Positions 59,886 to 64,000 of a stretch of 64,000 bases of DNA are shown here, one piece after another; position 1 is the stretch's first letter; each line of letters begins with the position of its first letter. The translations under genes were made by a program, and so were the position numbers. The notes below the pieces were generated by a model that worked only from the letters and a program-made list of their open reading frames with translations, did no database searches and was not told the DNA's origin. The stretch lies in NCBI GenBank assembly GCA_045578725.1, contig JAZNKS010000019.1, forward strand, positions 1-64,000, read 5' to 3'. The DNA comes from Flemingiibacterium sp045578725. GTDB taxonomy: Bacteria; Bacillota; Clostridia; Oscillospirales; CAG-272.

Positions 59886-61988
59886 TTATCCTTCCGGACC
59901 CCGTTTCTTTGCGGCTGTCTTTCGCGCTGCTTCCACAGCGGCTTCCAGAAGCTCGATGTTTTCGCACAGACCGGCCAGACGGAAGCGGAGCTCGCCGCTC
60001 TGACGCAGATCGCCATGCCCCGGAGCGCTATGCTCACTTGGCAGAAAATCGCCGGGGCCGCGGGCTTCCAGATCATATTGTGCGATGCGGAAGCCGTCAT
60101 AGGTGGTGCGCATGACATCCAGCCGTTTGCGGGCGGTTTCACTTTTGGTATCCGAAACCAGCACACAGCAGCTTTTGGCATTACCGCGGCCGACCCGTCC
60201 GCGAAGCTGATGGAGTTGGGACAGACCGAACCGTTCGGCGTTTTCCACGATCATCAGCGTGGCATTGGGGACATTGACACCGACCTCGATGACCGTAGTT
60301 GCTACCAGTACATCCAGATCGCCGGCGGAAAAGGCGCGCATGACGGCATCCTTTTCGGATGGCTTCAGCTTGCCGTGTACACATCCGATTTTCAGATCCG
60401 GCAGGGCCTCGGCAAGTGTCTGCGCCCAGACAACAGCCGCCTTGGGCGGAGTGTCCGGACGGAGGATTTCCTCGGCATCATAGCCGAAATCAAACAGACG
60501 GATTTCCTCCTGCGTGACCTCGCCGATTTCTTTCTCCTCGACGGCGGGGCAGATCACATAGGTCTGATGGCCCTCCGCCTTCTGACGGCGGATGAAATTG
60601 TTGAGCCGCTGACGGTAGCTTTCGTTGACGGTGAAGGTTTCCACACGCTGACGGCCGGGCGGCAGTTCATCGAGAACCGACATGGAAAGATCGCCATAGA
60701 GGAACATGGCCAGCGTGCGGGGGATCGGTGTGGCGCTCAAGGTCAGCTGATGGCAGGTTTCGTAGGGAGTCTTGGCGAGCAGAGCATCCCGCTGGCCGAC
60801 ACCGAAGCGGTGCTGTTCATCGCAGATGACAAGGCCCAGCCGATCGATTTGCACATCCTCGCCGATCAGCGCATGGGTGCCGATGACAAGGCCGAGCTCC
60901 TCGCCGCCTCCGTCCCGCAGACCGTCGAGAATCCGGCGGCGCTCTTTGATGCGGGTGGACCCGGTCAGCAGGGCACATCCGATGCCAAGGGAGCGGAAGA
61001 GGGGCGAGAGATCGCCGTAATGCTGGGCAGCCAGGATTTCAGTCGGTGCCATCAGCGCACAGCGGAAGCCGTTTCGTACGGCGATATACGCCGCTGATGC
61101 CGCTACCGCTGTTTTGCCGCTTCCCACATCACCGGAAACCAGCCGCCGCATCGGGTGCGTGCCGGACAGATCCGCGGCGATCTCCCCAATGGAGCGCTCC
61201 TGCGCACGGGTGAAGGTATAGGGAAGCTTATTTTCCAGCGGTGTGACATTTCCGTCCGGCATGGCAGGGGCAAGCCGGGTTTCGGGCGCGGATTGAGAGG
61301 CACCGAGCGCAAAGCGGTAGAGCTCCTCAAAGATCAGCCGCCGCTTGGCAATGGCCAGCGCTTCAAAATCCGGCGGCCGATGAATATTCCAAAGGGCAAA
61401 ATTCAGGTCACAGAGCTGGTTTTCAACCCGGATCTCCTCGGGGAGCGGATCGGCGATCCGGCCCGGCTGGGTCAGCAGCTCGTTCATGGCGCTGCCGATC
61501 AGCTTGGAGAGAAGGGTCTGTGTAAGGCCCGCTGTCAGGGGATAGACCGGAACAAGCGCCGGGAGGACTTTATCCTCCGTAACAGCCTCGGCGGCCGGGG
61601 AGGCCAGCAGATAGCGGCCGTTCTCCCGCTGGAGCTTACCGAAAAAGCGGTATTCGCGCCCCTTTTCCAGGCTGTCCTTGCGGTAGGGCTGATTGAAGTA
61701 GGTGATATCGCAGACACCGGTGCCGTCAAAGGCACGGAGCTTGGTCAGCGTCATGCCGCGGCGCAGATTGGCATTGGTCGGCTCGTTGGCCACGGTCAGA
61801 ATAAAGGCGGCCATCTCGCCCGGACGGGCATCGGCCAGCTGCTTCACGTTGCCGCGAAATTCATAGCCGCGCGGGAAATGCCAGAGCAGATGCCCAACCT
61901 CGGTGATGCCGAGCTTCTGAAGGAGGGCGGCACGCGCCTGGCCGACACCGTGTAGATATTGAATTGAAGTTCCGGCATCAATCGGCAT
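59886..61988 (-). CDS. recG: ATP-dependent DNA helicase RecG
   Basis: RecG remodels stalled forks and Holliday junctions. An N-terminal wedge/OB domain is followed by a superfamily 2 helicase core: MRRLVSGDVGSGKTAVA (Walker A, near 290), APTEILAAQH, the DEQH box in LVICDEQHRFGVGQR, SATPIPRTLA, and the motif VI region GLSQLHQLRGRVGR. 700 residues. The start is 24 bases after the proB stop, in one operon with rarA. Confidence 0.96.
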   Translation of the reverse strand: MPIDAGTSIQYLHGVGQARAALLQKLGITEVGHLLWHFPRGYEFRGNVKQLADARPGEMAAFILTVANEPTNANLRRGMTLTKLRAFDGTGVCDITYFNQPYRKDSLEKGREYRFFGKLQRENGRYLLASPAAEAVTEDKVLPALVPVYPLTAGLTQTLLSKLIGSAMNELLTQPGRIADPLPEEIRVENQLCDLNFALWNIHRPPDFEALAIAKRRLIFEELYRFALGASQSAPETRLAPAMPDGNVTPLENKLPYTFTRAQERSIGEIAADLSGTHPMRRLVSGDVGSGKTAVAASAAYIAVRNGFRCALMAPTEILAAQHYGDLSPLFRSLGIGCALLTGSTRIKERRRILDGLRDGGGEELGLVIGTHALIGEDVQIDRLGLVICDEQHRFGVGQRDALLAKTPYETCHQLTLSATPIPRTLAMFLYGDLSMSVLDELPPGRQRVETFTVNESYRQRLNNFIRRQKAEGHQTYVICPAVEEKEIGEVTQEEIRLFDFGYDAEEILRPDTPPKAAVVWAQTLAEALPDLKIGCVHGKLKPSEKDAVMRAFSAGDLDVLVATTVIEVGVNVPNATLMIVENAERFGLSQLHQLRGRVGRGNAKSCCVLVSDTKSETARKRLDVMRTTYDGFRIAQYDLEARGPGDFLPSEHSAPGHGDLRQSGELRFRLAGLCENIELLEAAVEAARKTAAKKRGPEG

Positions 61989-62012
61989 GGTGCTCCTCCT
62001 TTGGCAAACAGT

Positions 62013-62804
62013 TTATTTTTTTTGGGGGACGAAATAGGTACCGACATGGTGACCGTCGCTCAGCTCATAGAGGACATCGGGATCCTTGCCGTTGACGATC
62101 AGCATGGGAATGCCGGCTTCGGTTACAATCTGGGCGGCCTTCAGCTTGGTAATCATGCCGCCGGTGCCGCGATCGGTTCCGGCCCCGCCTGCGCAGGCGC
62201 GGACGGCATCATCGATCTTTTCCACGCGGGAGATCAGATGCGCATCGGGATTGGAGCGGGGATCGCTGTCAAACAGGCCGTCAATATCGGACATATTGAT
62301 CAGCAGATCGGCCTGACAGATCAGCGCGACATAGGCTGAAAGGGTATCGTTGCCGCCGAACTGCAGCTCCTCGATGGAGATCGGGTCGTTTTCGTTGATG
62401 ATCGGCACGACGCCCAGCTTGAACAGCTCGCGGAAGGTATTCTCCGCTGCTGCCCGGCGGATCGGATTGTCGATGACATCCCTGGTCAGAAGAAGCTGAC
62501 CGACCGAATGACCGTAGCTTCCGAAGAAGCGCTCGTAGACCTGCATCAGCTCGGCCTGACCGACAGCGGCAAGCGCCTGCTTTTCCTCGGTGCTTTCGGG
62601 GCGGCGGCCGAGTCCGAGCCGGGAGATGCCGGCCGATACGGCACCGGAGCTGACCAGAACAATCTGGCGGCCGTCATTCTGAAAATCGGAGAGAATCCGA
62701 ACCAGCCGCTCCATGCGGCGAAGGTTCAGATTGCCGGTCGAATGGGAAAGCGTATTGGATCCGACCTTGACCACGATACGCTGTTTATCGGAAAATAAAC
62801 TCAT
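62013..62804 (-). CDS. proB: Glutamate 5-kinase
   Basis: ProB phosphorylates glutamate in the first step of proline synthesis. The amino-acid-kinase fold is clear: RIVVKVGSNTL at the start, LVSSGAVSAGISRLG, PIINENDPIS, FGGNDTLSAYVA, and TGGMITKLKAA. 263 residues, so the C-terminal PUA domain is absent, a known short form. No proA is adjacent. It lies in a DNA-repair operon upstream of recG. Confidence 0.95.
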   Translation of the reverse strand: MSLFSDKQRIVVKVGSNTLSHSTGNLNLRRMERLVRILSDFQNDGRQIVLVSSGAVSAGISRLGLGRRPESTEEKQALAAVGQAELMQVYERFFGSYGHSVGQLLLTRDVIDNPIRRAAAENTFRELFKLGVVPIINENDPISIEELQFGGNDTLSAYVALICQADLLINMSDIDGLFDSDPRSNPDAHLISRVEKIDDAVRACAGGAGTDRGTGGMITKLKAAQIVTEAGIPMLIVNGKDPDVLYELSDGHHVGTYFVPQKK

Positions 62805-62824
62805 GCTTGGATTCCTTTCGGTTG

Positions 62825-63427
62825 TCAGGGATTTTTGGGGGTGAAGCAGGCATAGAGCGCATCGCGCGATGCCGTGTCGGGATAGGTGAAGGACAGCGCG
62901 GCCATCCGGTCGCCGATCTTGCGGATCAGCATGGTCTGACAGACACTGACACCGTTCATTTCCATCTGATAGCTCAGATTCTTATAGGTTTCGCCCGCCA
63001 GAACGGTTTCGGTGACCTCCTCGTAGGTGAAGGTGAAGCCGGTCGCGGCGAACTGCTCCTTGAGCGCGGTGATGTACTGATCCTCGCTCAGATTTTCCAA
63101 GGCCAGCTTCTCGGCCATAACGATGACATTGCTGTTGTCGAGGATGTTGGTGGCCATCATCTCATAGACGGTGGCGATGGCGGATACATCGGCGATCGCG
63201 CCGTCCGCCTTCAGCTGTTCGGCGGTGAGATTCATCAGCTCATTCATCTCCTCGCGGGTTGAGAGAACCATATCCGCGCCGGGCGTGAAGACGATGGAGA
63301 GCCAGTCGCTGTCATAGCTATCGGTGCCGAGATTGCCGGGGGCATAGGAATCGGCCGGCGCTCCGCCTCCGCAGGCGGTCAGAAGCAGAATGCTCATAAG
63401 GAGAACGAAAAGAAGAATGCGTTTCAT
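62825..63427 (-). CDS. Lipoprotein of unknown function
   Basis: The 200-residue protein has a lipoprotein signal with lipobox LTAC (Cys 19), followed by a short Gly/Ala/Asp linker and a compact domain of about 160 residues. The domain has alternating helices and strands (NVIVMAEKLALENLSEDQYITALKEQF and LSYQMEMNGVSVCQTMLIRKIGDRMAAL). No known family is recognised. It is on the outside of the membrane and is cotranscribed with proB (20-base gap). A role is not deducible. Confidence 0.75.
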   Translation of the reverse strand: MKRILLFVLLMSILLLTACGGGAPADSYAPGNLGTDSYDSDWLSIVFTPGADMVLSTREEMNELMNLTAEQLKADGAIADVSAIATVYEMMATNILDNSNVIVMAEKLALENLSEDQYITALKEQFAATGFTFTYEEVTETVLAGETYKNLSYQMEMNGVSVCQTMLIRKIGDRMAALSFTYPDTASRDALYACFTPKNP

Positions 63428-63453
63428 AAAGATACCTCTCTTTTGATATGATA

Positions 63454-64000
63454 TTACAGTTTCAGAAGCACACCTTCGCCGGCGGCGAGGTGGAATACAG
63501 TGCGCTCGGCCGGACGGAAGCAGGAGCCGTTAAAGACGGTCAGCGGTCGGTCGGTGTGAAGGATGAAGGTGTTTTCGCGGATGTAATCCCGGTTGACCAG
63601 ATAGACGGAACCGTCCTCGAAGAAGCCGATGACACCGCCCTCGCCGTCAATGCCGGTTATGCCGCCGAAGGAGGAAAATGCCTCACCGCCTTTTTCCGGC
63701 GTTCCGATATGGAAGACGGCCTTTGATTCGGTTTCAAACAGGAGGTGCCCGATGGGGGAAATGACGGCATTGATGGCCTGCACATCAAAATAGTGCGGCA
63801 TTTTGTTTCCCTTTGTGTCGCACATGGCATTCCGCCATTGCCAATGGGCATCCTCCGCCGGCTCCCAGTAGGTGAAATAGGAGATTCGCTTCATACCGTA
63901 GGCCAGGCACATATTGACCTCCCAGAACAGCTCGGCGCGGGTGAGATTGCGGTAACAGCCGTGCTCGGTGAGGAGAACAATCAGCATGGGATCGATGCTG
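63454..64000 (-). CDS. C-terminal part of a TIM-barrel glycosidase-like protein
   Basis: The frame is open to the window edge, so the gene begins beyond 64000; codons before the ATG at 63987 read SIDP. The visible 181 residues contain LTRAELFWEVNMCLAYGMKRISYFTYWEP, the pattern of the last barrel strands of glycoside-hydrolase-like proteins with a GH42/GH5-type (clan A) fold. A beta-rich C-terminal domain (VYLVNRDY, LTVFNGSCF, FHLAAGEGVLL) follows. It probably forms the upstream part of the operon with the lipoprotein and proB. The enzyme family cannot be fixed from this piece. Confidence 0.7.
   Translation of the reverse strand, partial: SIDPMLIVLLTEHGCYRNLTRAELFWEVNMCLAYGMKRISYFTYWEPAEDAHWQWRNAMCDTKGNKMPHYFDVQAINAVISPIGHLLFETESKAVFHIGTPEKGGEAFSSFGGITGIDGEGGVIGFFEDGSVYLVNRDYIRENTFILHTDRPLTVFNGSCFRPAERTVFHLAAGEGVLLKL

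Overview
The window looks like a chromosomal segment of an anaerobic, low-redox Clostridia-type Bacillota (Firmicutes), probably an uncultured gut or rumen lineage. The evidence is the gene order: topA-trmFO, plsX-rnc-smc-ftsY, nadD-yqeK-LCP-rsfS and rimP-nusA-rnpM-ylxQ-infB. In addition there is a thrS T-box leader, an oxygen-sensitive class III ribonucleotide reductase (nrdD), nearly perfect sigma-A promoters with 17-bp spacers, and GC-rich third codon positions. I cannot name a genus from the sequence. No tRNA, rRNA, CRISPR array, prophage, insertion sequence or integrase was seen.

Layout. 1-15966 (+): a dense housekeeping run of DNA topology, tRNA modification, phospholipid synthesis, RNA processing, chromosome segregation, protein targeting, nucleotide clean-up, NAD synthesis, ribosome assembly, wall-polymer ligation and leuS. 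16081-18487 (+): rpsU with a structured leader, then a Gfo/Idh oxidoreductase plus TIM-barrel isomerase pair. 18539-24856 (-): sbcDC and nrdD, the latter behind two NrdR boxes 32 bp apart. 25159-29734 (+): a HAD phosphatase, a calcineurin-type phosphoesterase, an aldehyde-dehydrogenase-like protein whose catalytic Cys is Ser, and homoserine dehydrogenase. 29794-37295 (-): an anchored esterase, a GH127-type glycosidase, an unrecognised membrane-anchored protein, and a TRAP-TAXI transporter (fused permease and binding lipoprotein). 37534-43181 (+): T-box/thrS, a large unclassified protein that may be a glycosidase, and a tyrosine-phosphatase-like protein. 43216-48839 (+): the rimP-to-infB translation operon, in which infB carries two tandem-repeat tracts. 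48909-53892: an accessory sugar-type segment with an FAD oxidoreductase, a divergent AraC regulator, a second Gfo/Idh enzyme and an orphan sugar-binding lipoprotein. 53940-64000 (-): an ABC transporter of MacB/FtsX type, then a tight operon of a glycosidase-like C-terminus, a lipoprotein, proB, recG, rarA, a third Gfo/Idh enzyme and ymdB.

The core is ordinary and well ordered. The unusual material lies in small details: an in-frame amber codon in topA (37-39), the Cys-to-Ser change in the ALDH-like protein, the infB repeats, five consecutive stem-loops at 34103-34219, a promoter placed inside a terminator hairpin at 32941-32995, tandem hairpins in the rpsU leader, and several proteins with no family I can name. 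I did not find a clearly new multi-gene system such as a defence island or biosynthetic cluster. The best candidates for undescribed biology are the unclassified proteins at 39876-42080 and 33048-33992 and the Gfo/Idh-centred sugar modules.
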